57,683 bases of DNA. It comes from Pseudomonas syringae (lineage in GTDB: Bacteria > Pseudomonadota > Gammaproteobacteria > Pseudomonadales > Pseudomonadaceae). A program made the position numbers and the translations under genes. The notes below the pieces were generated by a model. It was not told where the DNA came from, searched no databases, and saw nothing but the letters and a program-made list of their open reading frames with translations. Positions 32,769-43,869 of the stretch are shown piece by piece (the first letter of the stretch is position 1; the number at the start of each line of letters is the position of its first letter). The DNA lies in assembly GCF_021606685.1 (NCBI RefSeq), contig NZ_WKCB01000032.1, positions 1 through 57,683 of the forward strand. The letters are read 5' to 3'.

Positions 32769-33772
32769 CAGTTGCGGCGCTTGAGCTGGTCGGTCAGTTG
32801 GGTCGGCAGGCCTTTGATGATCAGCGTGCCGGCGGCCTCGTCGTACTCGATCTTGTCGCCCAGCAAGTGCGCTTCAAAGCTGATGGACAGGCCCTCGGCG
32901 CGCCCGGTGAAGCGACGGAACTGGTTGAGCGTGCGCTTATCGGCCGGGATTTCCGGCGACAGGCCGTAGTCCTTGTTGCGGATGTGGTCGTAGAACGCCT
33001 TAGGCCGATCTTCATCGATCAAACCCGACAGTTCTTCAAGGCCCATGGGTTCGCCAAGCTTGGCCTGGCTGCTGGCGTAGTCGACCAGGGTCTTGGTCTT
33101 TTCGCGGGCAGATTCGTCCGGCAGGTCTTCGCTTTCAACGAAGTCGCTGAACGCCTTGAGCAGGGTGCGGGTTTCGCCCGGACCGTCGACGCCTTCCTGG
33201 CAGCCGATAAAGTCGCGGAAGTACTCCGAGACCTTCTTGCCATTCTTGCCCTTGATAAAAGAAATGTACTGCTTGGACTGCTTGTTGTTCTGCCACTCGG
33301 AGACGTTGATGCGCGCCGCCAGGTGCAGTTGGCCCAGGTCAAGGTGGCGCGAAGGGGTCACGTCCAGCTCATCGGTTACCGCCACGCCTTCACTGTGGTG
33401 CAGCAGGGCGATGGCCAGGTAGTCGGTCATGCCTTGCTGGTAGTGGGCAAACAGCACGTGACCGCCGGTGGAGAGGTTGGACTCCTCCATCAGCTTCTGC
33501 AGGTGCTCGACCGCCGTGCGGCTGAAGGTGGTGAAGTCCTGGCCACCGTCGAAATACTCCTTCAACCAGCCGCTGAACGGGTGCGCGCCGGACTCGGCAT
33601 GGAAAAAACCCCAGGCCTTGCCTTGTTTGGCGTTGTAGCTCTCGTTGAGGTCGGCAAGCATGTTCTCGATGGCGGCGGACTCGGACAGCTCCGAATCGCG
33701 GGCATGCAGAACTGCGGGTGTGCCGTCGGGTTTTTTGTCGATCAGGTGGACGATGCAGTGACGGATCGGCAT
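32768..33772 (-). CDS. ndpA: Nucleoid-associated protein NdpA (YejK)
   Basis: This 334-residue protein matches the YejK/NdpA family: the start [57 protein letters not shown] and the motif [26 protein letters not shown] near the end. It is a spermidine-nucleoid-associated protein with a poorly defined role in chromosome structure. The ATG at 33772 removes 25 residues that are not conserved. It is divergent from hupN, so two nucleoid-associated proteins share the intergenic region. Confidence 0.93.
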   Translation of the reverse strand: MPIRHCIVHLIDKKPDGTPAVLHARDSELSESAAIENMLADLNESYNAKQGKAWGFFHAESGAHPFSGWLKEYFDGGQDFTTFSRTAVEHLQKLMEESNLSTGGHVLFAHYQQGMTDYLAIALLHHSEGVAVTDELDVTPSRHLDLGQLHLAARINVSEWQNNKQSKQYISFIKGKNGKKVSEYFRDFIGCQEGVDGPGETRTLLKAFSDFVESEDLPDESAREKTKTLVDYASSQAKLGEPMGLEELSGLIDEDRPKAFYDHIRNKDYGLSPEIPADKRTLNQFRRFTGRAEGLSISFEAHLLGDKIEYDEAAGTLIIKGLPTQLTDQLKRRN

Positions 33773-34053
33773 AGGCTTCTCGGCTGGTTGAAGGGGAGCG
33801 GTTGGCCTCCCCGAAAAGTCGCCCAGTGTACCGCACCCATTGGCCAAGGCACGCGTCGAAGGGTGTTTTGGCTACCCTCCCACAGCCCATATGCCTTTTT
33901 TTCACGGTTTAGAGCGATAAAGCTGACCAAATGGGTAGGTAGAAGCGGATATTTCCCCGTCTCTGTGCTAGTTTTGCCCCGTCTTACGCCAAGTCTCGGC
34001 GTTAAGCGTGCATTCAGCATCTGTCAGGTCGAACCAATCCCCGTTTCAAGCAT

Positions 34054-34080
34054 CTATAACCCCGATCTCTGTGGTTATAG
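34054..34080 (+). promoter_or_regulatory. Inverted repeat in the hupN upstream region
   Basis: CTATAACC (34054-34061) pairs perfectly with GGTTATAG (34073-34080) around an 11-base loop, 89 bases before the hupN start. The 396-base region between ndpA and hupN (33773-34168) contains no gene and must hold both promoters; a second small dyad is CGCC...GGCG around 33988-34002. The role is unknown. Confidence 0.4.
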
Positions 34081-34168
34081 CCGGGGGTGCCAGGCCATGA
34101 CGGTCGGGCTCGACGGCTGACACTGCACTCTGCAATCCATATGAATTTGATAGGGAAGGAACACCACA

Positions 34169-34450
34169 ATGGCTATTACTAAAGACCAACTGATCGCTGA
34201 CCTGGCTGAAGCAGTAGACGCACCGAAAACTACCGTGCGCGCTCTGCTGGACCAACTGAGCCAAGTTGTTGCTGACCAGCTGGAAAATGGCGGCGAAATC
34301 ACTCTGCCAGGCGTTGGCAAGCTGAAAGTGACCGAGCGTCCTGCCCGTACTGGCCGTAACCCTTCGACTGGCGCTGCCATCGAAATCGCTGCCAAGAAAG
34401 TTATCAAGCTGGTTGTGGCTAAAGGCCTGACCGACGCTGTTAACAAGTAA
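34169..34450 (+). CDS. hupN: HU-family DNA-binding protein, HupN type
   Basis: This 93-residue HU-family protein starts MAITKDQLIADLAEAVDAPKTTVRALLDQL and carries the DNA-arm signature VGKLKVTERPARTGRNPSTGAAIEIAAKKVIKLVVAKGL. The N-terminus distinguishes it from HupA (MRKPELAAAI) and HupB (MNKSELIDAI) of Pseudomonas, so I call it HupN. It bends and compacts DNA. A strong ribosome site (GGGAAGGAACACC) precedes the ATG and a terminator follows directly. It also has more A/T-ending codons than its neighbours, as expected for a highly expressed gene. Confidence 0.92.
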   Translation: MAITKDQLIADLAEAVDAPKTTVRALLDQLSQVVADQLENGGEITLPGVGKLKVTERPARTGRNPSTGAAIEIAAKKVIKLVVAKGLTDAVNK

Positions 34451-34462
34451 GACGCAGCAAAA

Positions 34463-34499
34463 AAAACCGTGCTCCGGAGCGATCCGGGCACGGTTTTTT
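34463..34499 (+). terminator. Rho-independent terminator of hupN
   Basis: AAAACCGTGC (34463-34472) pairs with GCACGGTTTT (34488-34497), with an inner CCGGAGCGATCCGG, followed by a T run. It is a strong intrinsic terminator 12 bases after the hupN stop. Confidence 0.92.
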
Positions 34500-34526
34500 G
34501 TTGCCTGCGATTTGTGCGGTGCTTTG

Positions 34527-34556
34527 TGTGGCGAGGGAGCAAGCTCCCTCGCCACA
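34527..34556. repeat. Minimal REP palindrome
   Basis: A 30-base near-perfect palindrome (TGTGGCGAGGGAGC, AA, then its complement) lies between hupN and the end of rlmF. The stem is a REP of the GTGGCGAGGGAGC type, with the two copies fused head to head and no interior. It may act as an extra terminator or be the remnant of a paired REP that lost its interior. Confidence 0.8.
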
Positions 34557-34559
34557 GGG

Positions 34560-35579
34560 TCAGTCGCGCACCCAGCGCTGGCGCCAGATCTGCTGCTCGT
34601 TTTTGGTCTGGAAAGTCCAGGCCACGAACCGGCTTTGCTTCTGGCCCTGGGACATCTCCACCACCTGGCTTTCGAGCACGCCGGCTTTTTTCAGGGCCGT
34701 TTCGATCGCGGGCAAGTTCGAGGCTTTTGACACCAGGGTGCTGAACCACAACACCTTGTGGGCAAAATGCGCGCTCTCAGCGATAAGCTGCGTCACAAAC
34801 CGCACTTCGCCACCTTCACACCACAGCTCGGCCGATTGGCCACCGAAGTTCAGTACCGGCAACTTGCGCTTGGGGTCAGCCTTGCCCAGGGCGCGCCACT
34901 TGCGTTCGCTGCCTTTGGTGGCTTCGTCCATGGAGGCATGGAACGGCGGGTTGCACATGGTCAGGTCAAAGCGCTCACCCGGCTCCAGCAGGCCCAGCAG
35001 GATCTGCTTGGGGTTGGGTTGCTGGCGCAGCTGGATGACCTTGCTCAGGTCGTTGGACTGCACGATGGCCTTGGCGGCGGCTACGGCCGTAGGGTCGACC
35101 TCCGAGCCGAGGAAGTTCCAGCGGTACTCCATGTAGCCAATCAGCGGGTAGACGCAGTTGGCGCCCATGCCGATGTCGAGCACCTTGACGATCGAGCCGC
35201 GCGGGATCTTGCCGTCATTGCCGCTGGCCAGCAGGTCGGCGAGGAAGTGCACGTAGTCGGCACGCCCCGGCACCGGCGGGCACAGGTAATCCTGCGGGAT
35301 GTCCCAGTGCTGGATGCCATAGAAGGATTTGAGCAGCGCCCGGTTGAACACGCGCACTGCATCCGGGCTGGCAAAGTCGATGCTTTCCTTGCCGTACGGG
35401 TTGATGATCACGAATTTCGCCAGTTCCGGCGTGGTCTTGATCAGCGCCGGGAAGTCGTAACGGCCTGTGTGGCGGTTGCGCGGATGCAGGGTGGCCTCTT
35501 TGCGCGGTGCCACGGGCTTGGCCGTGGTTGCGGTTTTAGGCTTCTTGCGTGGCGGTTTTGGCGTAGTGGGGGCGGTCAT
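34560..35579 (-). CDS. rlmF: 23S rRNA (adenine(1618)-N6)-methyltransferase RlmF
   Basis: This 339-residue SAM-dependent methyltransferase has a basic, proline-rich N-terminus ([35 protein letters not shown]), the SAM motif [16 protein letters not shown] and the adenine-N6 catalytic motif NPPF ([14 protein letters not shown]). RlmF methylates A1618 of 23S rRNA. The family assignment is clear. The gene stands alone, convergent with hupN. Confidence 0.93.
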   Translation of the reverse strand: MTAPTTPKPPRKKPKTATTAKPVAPRKEATLHPRNRHTGRYDFPALIKTTPELAKFVIINPYGKESIDFASPDAVRVFNRALLKSFYGIQHWDIPQDYLCPPVPGRADYVHFLADLLASGNDGKIPRGSIVKVLDIGMGANCVYPLIGYMEYRWNFLGSEVDPTAVAAAKAIVQSNDLSKVIQLRQQPNPKQILLGLLEPGERFDLTMCNPPFHASMDEATKGSERKWRALGKADPKRKLPVLNFGGQSAELWCEGGEVRFVTQLIAESAHFAHKVLWFSTLVSKASNLPAIETALKKAGVLESQVVEMSQGQKQSRFVAWTFQTKNEQQIWRQRWVRD

Positions 35580-35644
35580 GTTGATTCTGGTGTTGGCTCA
35601 AAGTGGTGGGCATTGTCACACATCTTGAGGTCAACCCGTTCAAA

Positions 35645-35733
35645 TGTGGCAGGGGGCTTGCTCCCGATTGCGGTGGACCAGCCAGTTCATAGGTAGCTGA
35701 CACACCGCTATCGGGGGCAAGCCCCCTCCCACA
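35645..35733. repeat. REPIN 2, 89 bp (left arm diverged)
   Basis: The left end reads TGTGGCAGGGGGCTTGCTCCC, with a few changes from the consensus, and the right end is intact (GGGGGCAAGCCCCCTCCCACA). The size is the standard 89. It lies between the valS terminator and the rlmF start. Confidence 0.88.
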
Positions 35734-35777
35734 TTGACTGTATGGTCAGCCTGGGATTGGCAGTCTCCAGGCAAAAA

Positions 35778-35799
35778 AAAGAGGCCCTAAGGCCTCTTT
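35778..35799 (-). terminator. Rho-independent terminator of valS
   Basis: AAAGAGGCC (35778-35786) and GGCCTCTTT (35791-35799) form a 9-bp stem with a CTAA loop. On the minus strand it is followed by a run of eight Ts, 18 bases after the valS stop. Confidence 0.88.
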
Positions 35800-35816
35800 C
35801 TTAAACGCGGTCCACC

Positions 35817-38663
35817 TTACAGGCTGGAAATCCGCGCATGTTGCTCCGCCAGCTTGCCCAGGGCCTGTTCAGCCTCGGCGAGTTTGGCGCGCTCTTTGTC
35901 GATTACTTCCGCCGGTGCCTTGTCAACGAACGCCGCGTTGGACAGCTTGCCGCCCACCCGCTGCACTTCGCCTTGCAGGCGCGCGATTTCCTTGTCGAGG
36001 CGGGCCAGTTCTGCGCCCTTGTCGATCAGGCCAGCCATTGGCACCAGCACTTCCATGTCGCCGACCAGTGCGGTGGCTGACAACGGTGCTTCGGCGTCGG
36101 CCGCCAATACGGTGATCGACTCCAGCTTCGCCAGCTTCTTGAGCAATGCGTCGTTCTCGGCGAGGCGACGCTGGTCTTCCGGGCTGGCGTTCTTCACGAA
36201 CACGGCCAGTGGCTTGCCCGGCCCGATGTTCATCTCGGCACGGATGTTACGCGTGCCCATCATCAGGGTCTTGAGCCATTCGATATCGCTTTCGGCGGCC
36301 TCATCGATGCGTGCTTCATTGGCCACCGGCCAAGGTTGCAGCATGATGGTCTTGCCTTCGATACCGGCCAGCGGCGCGATGCGCTGCCAGATTTCTTCGG
36401 TGATGAACGGCATGAACGGGTGCGCCAGGCGCAGTGCCACTTCCAGGACGCGCACCAGGGTGCGACGGGTGCCGCGCTGGCGCTCGATCGACGAGTTTTC
36501 GTCCCACAGCACGGGCTTGGACAGCTCCAGGTACCAGTCGCAATACTGGTTCCAGATGAACTCGTACAAGGCCTGTGCGGCCAGGTCGAAACGGAACTGG
36601 TCGAGCTGACGGGTCACTTCGGCTTCAGTGCGTTGCAACTGCGAGATGATCCAGCGATCGGCCAGGCTCAGTTCGACGGCTTCGCCGTTCTGGCCGCAGT
36701 CTTCGCCTTTGTCCAGCACGTAGCGCGCAGCGTTCCAGATCTTGTTGCAGAAGTTGCGATAGCCTTCGACGCGGCCCATGTCGAACTTGATGTCGCGACC
36801 GGTGGACGCCAGCGAGCAGAAGGTGAAGCGCAGGGCGTCGGTGCCGTAGCTGGCGATGCCGCCTTCGAACTCGTCGCGGGTCTGCTTCTCGATCTTCTTC
36901 GCCAGTTTCGGCTGCATCAGGCCCGAGGTGCGTTTCTGCACCAGGGATTCCAGGTCGATGCCGTCGATGATGTCCAGCGGGTCGAGGACGTTGCCCTTGG
37001 ACTTGGACATCTTCTGGCCCTGGCCATCACGTACCAGGCCGTGCACGTACACGGTCTTGAAGGGTACCTGCGGGGTGCCGTCTTCGTTTTTCACCAGGTG
37101 CATGGTGAGCATGATCATCCGGGCAACCCAGAAGAAAATGATGTCGAAGCCGGTGACCAGCACGTCGGTGGAGTGGAATTTCTTCAGGAATTCGGTCTGC
37201 TGCGGCCAGCCCAGGGTGGAGAAAGTCCACAGGCCCGAACTGAACCAGGTGTCGAGTACGTCGTTGTCCTGCTGCAGCGCGATGTCCGCGCCCAGGTTGT
37301 GCTTGGCGCGCACTTCGGCTTCGTCGCGGCCAACGTAGACCTTGCCCGACTCGTCGTACCAGGCCGGAATGCGGTGGCCCCACCACAATTGACGGCTGAT
37401 GCACCAATCCTGGATGTCGCGCATCCACGAGAAGTACATGTTTTCGTACTGCTTGGGCACGAACTGGATACGGCCGTCTTCCACGGCAGCAATCGCAGGT
37501 TCTGCCAGCGGCTTGGTCGACACGTACCACTGATCGGTCAGCCACGGCTCGATGATGGTGCCGGAGCGGTCGCCTTTCGGCACTTTCAGGCCGTGGTCGT
37601 CAACGCTCACCAGCAGGCCAGCGGCGTCGAAGGCGGCCACGATCTGCTTGCGCGCTTCAAAACGGTCGAGGCCGGCGTATTCGGCCGGGATCTTGCCGTC
37701 GATGCTTTCGTTCAGCGTGCCGTCCAGGTTGAACACCTGGCAGGCCGGCAGTACGGCGGCGTTTTTGTCGAAGATGTTCAGCAGCGGCAGGTTGTGGCGC
37801 TTGCCGACTTCATAGTCGTTGAAGTCGTGGGCCGGGGTGATTTTCACGCAGCCGGTGCCGAACTCAGGGTCGCAGTAATCGTCCGCGATGATCGGGATGC
37901 GGCGGCCGACCAGCGGCAGCTCGACAAACTTGCCGATCAGCGCCTGGTAGCGCTCGTCGTTCGGGTTAACGGCCACGGCGGCGTCGCCGAGCATGGTTTC
38001 CGGACGGGTGGTGGCGACGATCAGGTAGTCATTGCCTTCAGCGGTCTTGGCGCCGTCGGCCAGCGGGTACTTGAGGTTCCACAGGAAGCCTTTCTCGTCG
38101 TGGTTTTCCACTTCGAGGTCGGAAATCGCCGTGTGCAACTTGGTGTCCCAGTTCACCAGGCGCTTGCCGCGGTAGATCAGGCCGTCTTCATGCAGGCGCA
38201 CGAAAGCTTCTTTCACCGATTCCGACAGGCCGTCGTCCATGGTGAAGCGCTCACGGCTCCAGTCTACGGACGAACCCAGGCGACGGATCTGACGGCTGAT
38301 GTTGCCGCCGGACTGGTCCTTCCATTCCCAGATTTTTTCCAGGAATTTCTCGCGACCCAGGTCGTGACGGTTCTGGCCGGTCGCTTCAAGTTGGCGCTCA
38401 ACCAGCATCTGCGTGGCGATGCCAGCGTGGTCGGTGCCCGGCTGCCACAGGGTGTTGCGGCCCTGCATACGGCGGAAACGGATCAACGCATCCATGATCG
38501 CATTGTTGAAGCCATGGCCCATGTGCAGGCTGCCAGTGACGTTCGGTGGCGGAATCATGATGGTGTAGGACTCGCCCGCACCTTGCGGAGCGAAATAGTT
38601 CTCGGACTCCCAGGTGTTGTACCAGGAAGTTTCAATAGCGTGCGGCTGGTAGGTCTTATCCAT
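35817..38663 (-). CDS. valS: Valine-tRNA ligase
   Basis: This 948-residue class I aminoacyl-tRNA synthetase charges tRNA-Val. The HIGH-type motif H47-M-G-H50 (GSLHMGHGF) and the KMSKS loop (551-555, [10 protein letters not shown]) are intact. An editing domain and a C-terminal coiled coil ([53 protein letters not shown]) complete the protein. I chose the ATG at 38663. It is the last gene of a minus-strand series holC, a conserved small gene and valS, interrupted by a REPIN. Confidence 0.97.
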   Translation of the reverse strand: MDKTYQPHAIETSWYNTWESENYFAPQGAGESYTIMIPPPNVTGSLHMGHGFNNAIMDALIRFRRMQGRNTLWQPGTDHAGIATQMLVERQLEATGQNRHDLGREKFLEKIWEWKDQSGGNISRQIRRLGSSVDWSRERFTMDDGLSESVKEAFVRLHEDGLIYRGKRLVNWDTKLHTAISDLEVENHDEKGFLWNLKYPLADGAKTAEGNDYLIVATTRPETMLGDAAVAVNPNDERYQALIGKFVELPLVGRRIPIIADDYCDPEFGTGCVKITPAHDFNDYEVGKRHNLPLLNIFDKNAAVLPACQVFNLDGTLNESIDGKIPAEYAGLDRFEARKQIVAAFDAAGLLVSVDDHGLKVPKGDRSGTIIEPWLTDQWYVSTKPLAEPAIAAVEDGRIQFVPKQYENMYFSWMRDIQDWCISRQLWWGHRIPAWYDESGKVYVGRDEAEVRAKHNLGADIALQQDNDVLDTWFSSGLWTFSTLGWPQQTEFLKKFHSTDVLVTGFDIIFFWVARMIMLTMHLVKNEDGTPQVPFKTVYVHGLVRDGQGQKMSKSKGNVLDPLDIIDGIDLESLVQKRTSGLMQPKLAKKIEKQTRDEFEGGIASYGTDALRFTFCSLASTGRDIKFDMGRVEGYRNFCNKIWNAARYVLDKGEDCGQNGEAVELSLADRWIISQLQRTEAEVTRQLDQFRFDLAAQALYEFIWNQYCDWYLELSKPVLWDENSSIERQRGTRRTLVRVLEVALRLAHPFMPFITEEIWQRIAPLAGIEGKTIMLQPWPVANEARIDEAAESDIEWLKTLMMGTRNIRAEMNIGPGKPLAVFVKNASPEDQRRLAENDALLKKLAKLESITVLAADAEAPLSATALVGDMEVLVPMAGLIDKGAELARLDKEIARLQGEVQRVGGKLSNAAFVDKAPAEVIDKERAKLAEAEQALGKLAEQHARISSL

Positions 38664-38769
38664 GCGCGGCGGGACCCTAGTTGGCATTTATTCAGGAAAG
38701 CCGGCAAGTATAACGGGGGATAGGGCGCAGGGCGAGGCGAAGACAGGCTTGAGGTGTATGCGGGGTAAA

Positions 38770-38858
38770 TGTGGGAGGGGGCTTGCTCCCGATAGCGCTG
38801 GGTCAGCTACACATTTATCAGCTGACCCACCCTCATCGGGGGCAAGCCCCCTCCTACA
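38770..38858. repeat. REPIN 3, 89 bp
   Basis: The ends TGTGGGAGGGGGCTTGCTCCC and GGGGGCAAGCCCCCTCCTACA are inverted, with one change at the right tip. It sits between the small holC-linked gene and valS, so it lies inside a likely operon. Confidence 0.9.
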
Positions 38859-38875
38859 TTGGATCTATGTGTGAC

Positions 38876-39262
38876 TCAGGACTGGTACTGACTGAGCAAA
38901 CGCTCCATCCGCGCATCCAGCCGACGCTTGATCTCGGTTTCGATATGCGGGGCAAAGTCGTCGATCACGTCTTGCATGATCAGCTGCGCAGCGGCGCGCA
39001 GTTCGTTGTCCAGGTGCAGCAGCAGGGCGTCGGCGGACTTCTCGGCGACAGGCTCGGCAATAGGGGCTGCGGGTGCAGCAACCGGTTGCGGCGCAATCGG
39101 CTTGTTGCCGACCATGTCGAACAACAGCGGGATCTGTACCTCGCCATTGACCGTTTCGGTCAGCAGCGGCGGGGTCAAGTCATCATCACCCAGCAACTGA
39201 CGGATCGACTCGAGGTCGTCCAGCAGGTGGTCGTCTTTTTTTATAGGGTTGGGAGTGTCCAT
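38876..39262 (-). CDS. Conserved hypothetical protein linked to holC and valS
   Basis: This 128-residue acidic protein has a proline/alanine-rich linker (about 45-65) and a C-terminal helix (HLDNELRAAAQLIMQDVIDDFAPHIETEIKRRLDARMERLLSQYQS) that could form a coiled coil. It is not an enzyme I recognise. Its seat between holC (7 bases away) and valS is also seen in other pseudomonads, as far as I recall, and suggests a link with DNA polymerase III chi or simple co-transcription. ATG codons at 39265 and 39262 are both possible. Confidence 0.75.
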   Translation of the reverse strand: MDTPNPIKKDDHLLDDLESIRQLLGDDDLTPPLLTETVNGEVQIPLLFDMVGNKPIAPQPVAAPAAPIAEPVAEKSADALLLHLDNELRAAAQLIMQDVIDDFAPHIETEIKRRLDARMERLLSQYQS

Positions 39263-39269
39263 CATGTGC

Positions 39270-39698
39270 TCAAAGTCGTTGTAGCCGGTGATCTTGCAAA
39301 GGATAGCCCTGTTCGCGGTAGAAGCGGAAACTCTCCCGCGCGGCCTGACGAATAGCCGGGTCTTCCACCACCACCTCCGCCACACGGGCAAATGCCTTGG
39401 CGAAGGGTGGTACTTTCAGGTCCAGGTTGACCAGCAGGTCATGGTGCTCGCCGCAGCTTTCGCCCAAACCCAGCACCACCAGGCCTTCGGGTTCGGATTC
39501 GGCGGGGCCGTGGGGCACGAAGCTTTCGCCCTTGAAGCGCCACAGGCGCACGTCGAGGTCGTCGCGCTGGGCGGCGTCGCTGCAATGCAGGTAGATGCGG
39601 TGGCCCATGCGCCAGGCCTTTTCGGTGAGCTTGCAGGCAAAGTCCAGGCGCGCAGAGGGATCGGCGCTGGGCAATATATAGAAGTCGACTTGGGTCAT
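39270..39698 (-). CDS. holC: DNA polymerase III subunit chi
   Basis: This 142-residue protein matches HolC: the start TQVDFYILPSADPSARLDFACKLTEKAWRMGHRIYLHCSDAAQRDDLDVRLWRFKGESFVPHG and the motif LVNLDLKVPPFAKAFARVAEVV. Chi bridges the clamp loader (through psi) and single-strand DNA-binding protein. The gene lies downstream of pepA and upstream of the conserved small gene, in the pepA-holC-valS order usual in Gammaproteobacteria. Confidence 0.94.
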   Translation of the reverse strand: MTQVDFYILPSADPSARLDFACKLTEKAWRMGHRIYLHCSDAAQRDDLDVRLWRFKGESFVPHGPAESEPEGLVVLGLGESCGEHHDLLVNLDLKVPPFAKAFARVAEVVVEDPAIRQAARESFRFYREQGYPLQDHRLQRL

Positions 39699-39752
39699 TG
39701 CGGTTCCTGAGGCCGGGGCGGCGAGTGCATCACCGCCCCGGCATCTTCAGTT

Positions 39753-41515
<1,763 letters not shown>

Positions 41516-41527
41516 GGAGTGTCTGGT

Positions 41528-42646
41528 TTGATCGTCTTCCGTTATCTGTCCCGCGAAGTCCTGTTGACCCTGAGTGCCGTGAGTGCGGTATTGCTGGTCA
41601 TCATCATGAGTGGTCGTTTCGTCAAATACCTGGCTCAGGCGGCTTCGGGCGCCCTGGACCCAGGCTCGCTGTTCCTGATCATGGGCTTTCGTCTGCCGGG
41701 GTTCCTGCAGCTGATCCTGCCGCTGGGCCTGTTTCTCGGGATCCTGCTGGCCTATGGCCGCTTGTACCTTGAAAGCGAAATGACCGTGCTTTCGGCCACC
41801 GGCATGAGCCAGCAGCGTCTGCTGGGCATGACCATGATCCCGGCTGCCGGCGTCGCGCTGATCGTCGCCTGGCTGAGCCTGAGCCTGGCCCCGCAGGGCG
41901 CCATGCAATTCCAGCTGGTGCTGAACAAGCAGGATGCGATGACCGAGTTCGACACCCTCGAGCCGGGCCGCTTCCAGGCGCTCAATGACGGCACGCGGGT
42001 GACCTACACCGAAACCCTGACCGACGACCGCGCCAACCTGGGCGGGGTGTTCATCTCCGAGAAACGCCTGGGCCAGGACAAGAAAGACCGTGGTATTTCC
42101 GTATTGGTGGCCGACTCCGGTCGCCAGGAAGTGCGCCCGGACGGCAGTCGCTACCTGATCCTGGAAAACGGCTATCGCTATGATGGCAGCCCCGGCCAGG
42201 CCGATTACCGCGCTATCCAGTACGACACCTATGGCGTGATGCTGGCCCGCCCGGACGTGAGCGACGAAGTCACCGACCGCGACGCGATCCCGACCAGCGA
42301 GCTGTTGGGCAGCAACGACCGGCGCTCCATCGCCGAGTTGCAATGGCGTATTTCCCTGCCGTTGCTGGTGTTTATCGTGACCTTGATGGCCGTGCCGCTG
42401 TCGCGCGTCAACCCGCGCCAGGGCCGCTTCCTCAAGCTGTTGCCGGCGATCCTGCTGTACATGGCTTACCTGACGATCCTGATTTCCGCCCGCGGTGCCC
42501 TCGAGAAGGGCAAGCTGTCGACGACCCTGGGCCTGTGGTGGGTGCACGCAATCTTCCTGCTGATCGGCCTGGGGCTGCTTTATTGGGAACCTATACGCTT
42601 GAAAATGATGAGCCGTCGTGGCCAGAAGGAGTTGGCTCGTGGCTAA
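41528..42646 (+). CDS. lptF: LPS export permease LptF
   Basis: This 372-residue inner-membrane permease has three N-terminal helices, a large periplasmic beta-jellyroll and three C-terminal helices (RISLPLLVFIVTLMAVPLSRVNPRQGRF, LLPAILLYMAYLTILISARGALEKG and a last one). LptF and LptG form the transmembrane part of the LptB2FG extractor that lifts lipopolysaccharide from the inner membrane. I chose the TTG at 41528 because GGAG at 41516-41519 gives ideal spacing; a GTG at 41519 overlaps that site. It overlaps lptG by eight bases. Confidence 0.93.
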   Translation: MIVFRYLSREVLLTLSAVSAVLLVIIMSGRFVKYLAQAASGALDPGSLFLIMGFRLPGFLQLILPLGLFLGILLAYGRLYLESEMTVLSATGMSQQRLLGMTMIPAAGVALIVAWLSLSLAPQGAMQFQLVLNKQDAMTEFDTLEPGRFQALNDGTRVTYTETLTDDRANLGGVFISEKRLGQDKKDRGISVLVADSGRQEVRPDGSRYLILENGYRYDGSPGQADYRAIQYDTYGVMLARPDVSDEVTDRDAIPTSELLGSNDRRSIAELQWRISLPLLVFIVTLMAVPLSRVNPRQGRFLKLLPAILLYMAYLTILISARGALEKGKLSTTLGLWWVHAIFLLIGLGLLYWEPIRLKMMSRRGQKELARG

Positions 42647-43718
42647 GCTCGATCGCTACATTGGTAGCAGCGTACTGATCGCCATCCTGGCGGTATTGGG
42701 CATCATCCTCGGGCTTGCCTCGTTGTTCGCCTTCATCGATGAAGTGGGCAACGTCAGCGATACCTACACCGTGTGGGATGTATTGAGCTACGTGGCCCTC
42801 ACCGCGCCGCGCCGCTTGTACGACATGATGCCGATGGCCGCGCTGATCGGCTGCCTGATCGGCCTGGGCAGCCTGGCCAGCAACAGCGAACTGACCATCA
42901 TGCGCGCCGCCGGGGTGTCTATCGGCCGCATCGTCTGGGCGGTGATGAAGCCCATGCTGCTGCTGATGCTGTGCAGCGTGTTGATCGGCGAGTACGTCGC
43001 GCCGCCGGCTGAAACCACGGCCCAGGCCAATCGTGCCCTGGCCCAGGGTTCGGGCGATGCGCAAAGCTCCAAGCATGGCCTGTGGCACCGCCAGGGTGAC
43101 GAGTTTATCCACATCAACGCCGTGCAACCGGGCGGCCTGCTGGTGGGTGTGACGCGCTACACCTTCGACAAGGAACGCCACCTGCTGTCGTCGAGTTTCG
43201 CCAAACGTGCGCAGTACAGCGACGAAAAATGGCAGCTGACCGACATCACCACCACGCATTTCCGCAATGTCGGCCAAGGCACCAAGGCCAGCACTGAAGT
43301 GATCAATCTGCCGAGCGAAGAGTGGGATATCGCCCTCAAGCCGCAATTGCTCAATACCGTAGTGATGATCCCGGAAAGCCTGCCGATCTCCGGCTTGTGG
43401 GGGTATATCCACTACCTCAAGGACCAGGGCCTGAATAACGGTCGTTACTGGCTGGCGTTCTGGGTCAAGGTGTTGCAGCCGGTGGTGACGGCGGCGTTGG
43501 TGTTGATGGCAATTTCGTTCATCTTCGGCCCGCTGCGCTCCGTAACACTGGGCCAGCGCGTGTTTACCGGCGTGCTGGTCGGCTTCACCTTCCGCATTGC
43601 CCAGGACCTGCTCGGCCCGTCTAGCCTGGTGTTTGGTTTCTCGCCGCTGTTTGCGGTGCTGGTGCCGACTGCCATCTGCGCCCTGGCCGGCTTCTGGCTG
43701 TTGCGCCGAGCCGGTTGA
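42639..43718 (+). CDS. lptG: LPS export permease LptG
   Basis: This 359-residue partner of LptF has the same layout, starting KLDRYIGSSVLIAILAVLGIILGLASLFAFIDEVGNV. The final helices include FGPLRSVTLGQRVFTGVLVGFTFRIAQDLLGPSSLVFGFSP. It starts with GTG after an AAGGAG ribosome site within lptF, so the two are translationally coupled. A terminator follows after about 20 bases. Confidence 0.94.
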   Translation: MAKLDRYIGSSVLIAILAVLGIILGLASLFAFIDEVGNVSDTYTVWDVLSYVALTAPRRLYDMMPMAALIGCLIGLGSLASNSELTIMRAAGVSIGRIVWAVMKPMLLLMLCSVLIGEYVAPPAETTAQANRALAQGSGDAQSSKHGLWHRQGDEFIHINAVQPGGLLVGVTRYTFDKERHLLSSSFAKRAQYSDEKWQLTDITTTHFRNVGQGTKASTEVINLPSEEWDIALKPQLLNTVVMIPESLPISGLWGYIHYLKDQGLNNGRYWLAFWVKVLQPVVTAALVLMAISFIFGPLRSVTLGQRVFTGVLVGFTFRIAQDLLGPSSLVFGFSPLFAVLVPTAICALAGFWLLRRAG

Positions 43719-43735
43719 TACCGCGCTTATGCACA

Positions 43736-43769
43736 AAAAATGCCCCACTCGCAGGAGTGGGGCATTTTT
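43736..43769 (+). terminator. Rho-independent terminator of lptFG
   Basis: A perfect 15-bp stem (AAAAATGCCCCACTC with GAGTGGGGCATTTTT) and a GCAG loop ends the lptFG unit and separates it from lepA. Confidence 0.93.
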
Positions 43770-43869
43770 GTTCTGGTCAGCAAAGATGACGTCTGGCCTG
43801 AGCATCAGGTACAATTCCCGGCTATTTTTCAGCGGGCAATCTGCCTGCAGCCTTTTTGAGTGTTGATCC

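Noticed and set aside
36336..38723. Long plus-strand reading frame opposite valS
   Set aside because: It is an antisense shadow of a highly conserved housekeeping gene.
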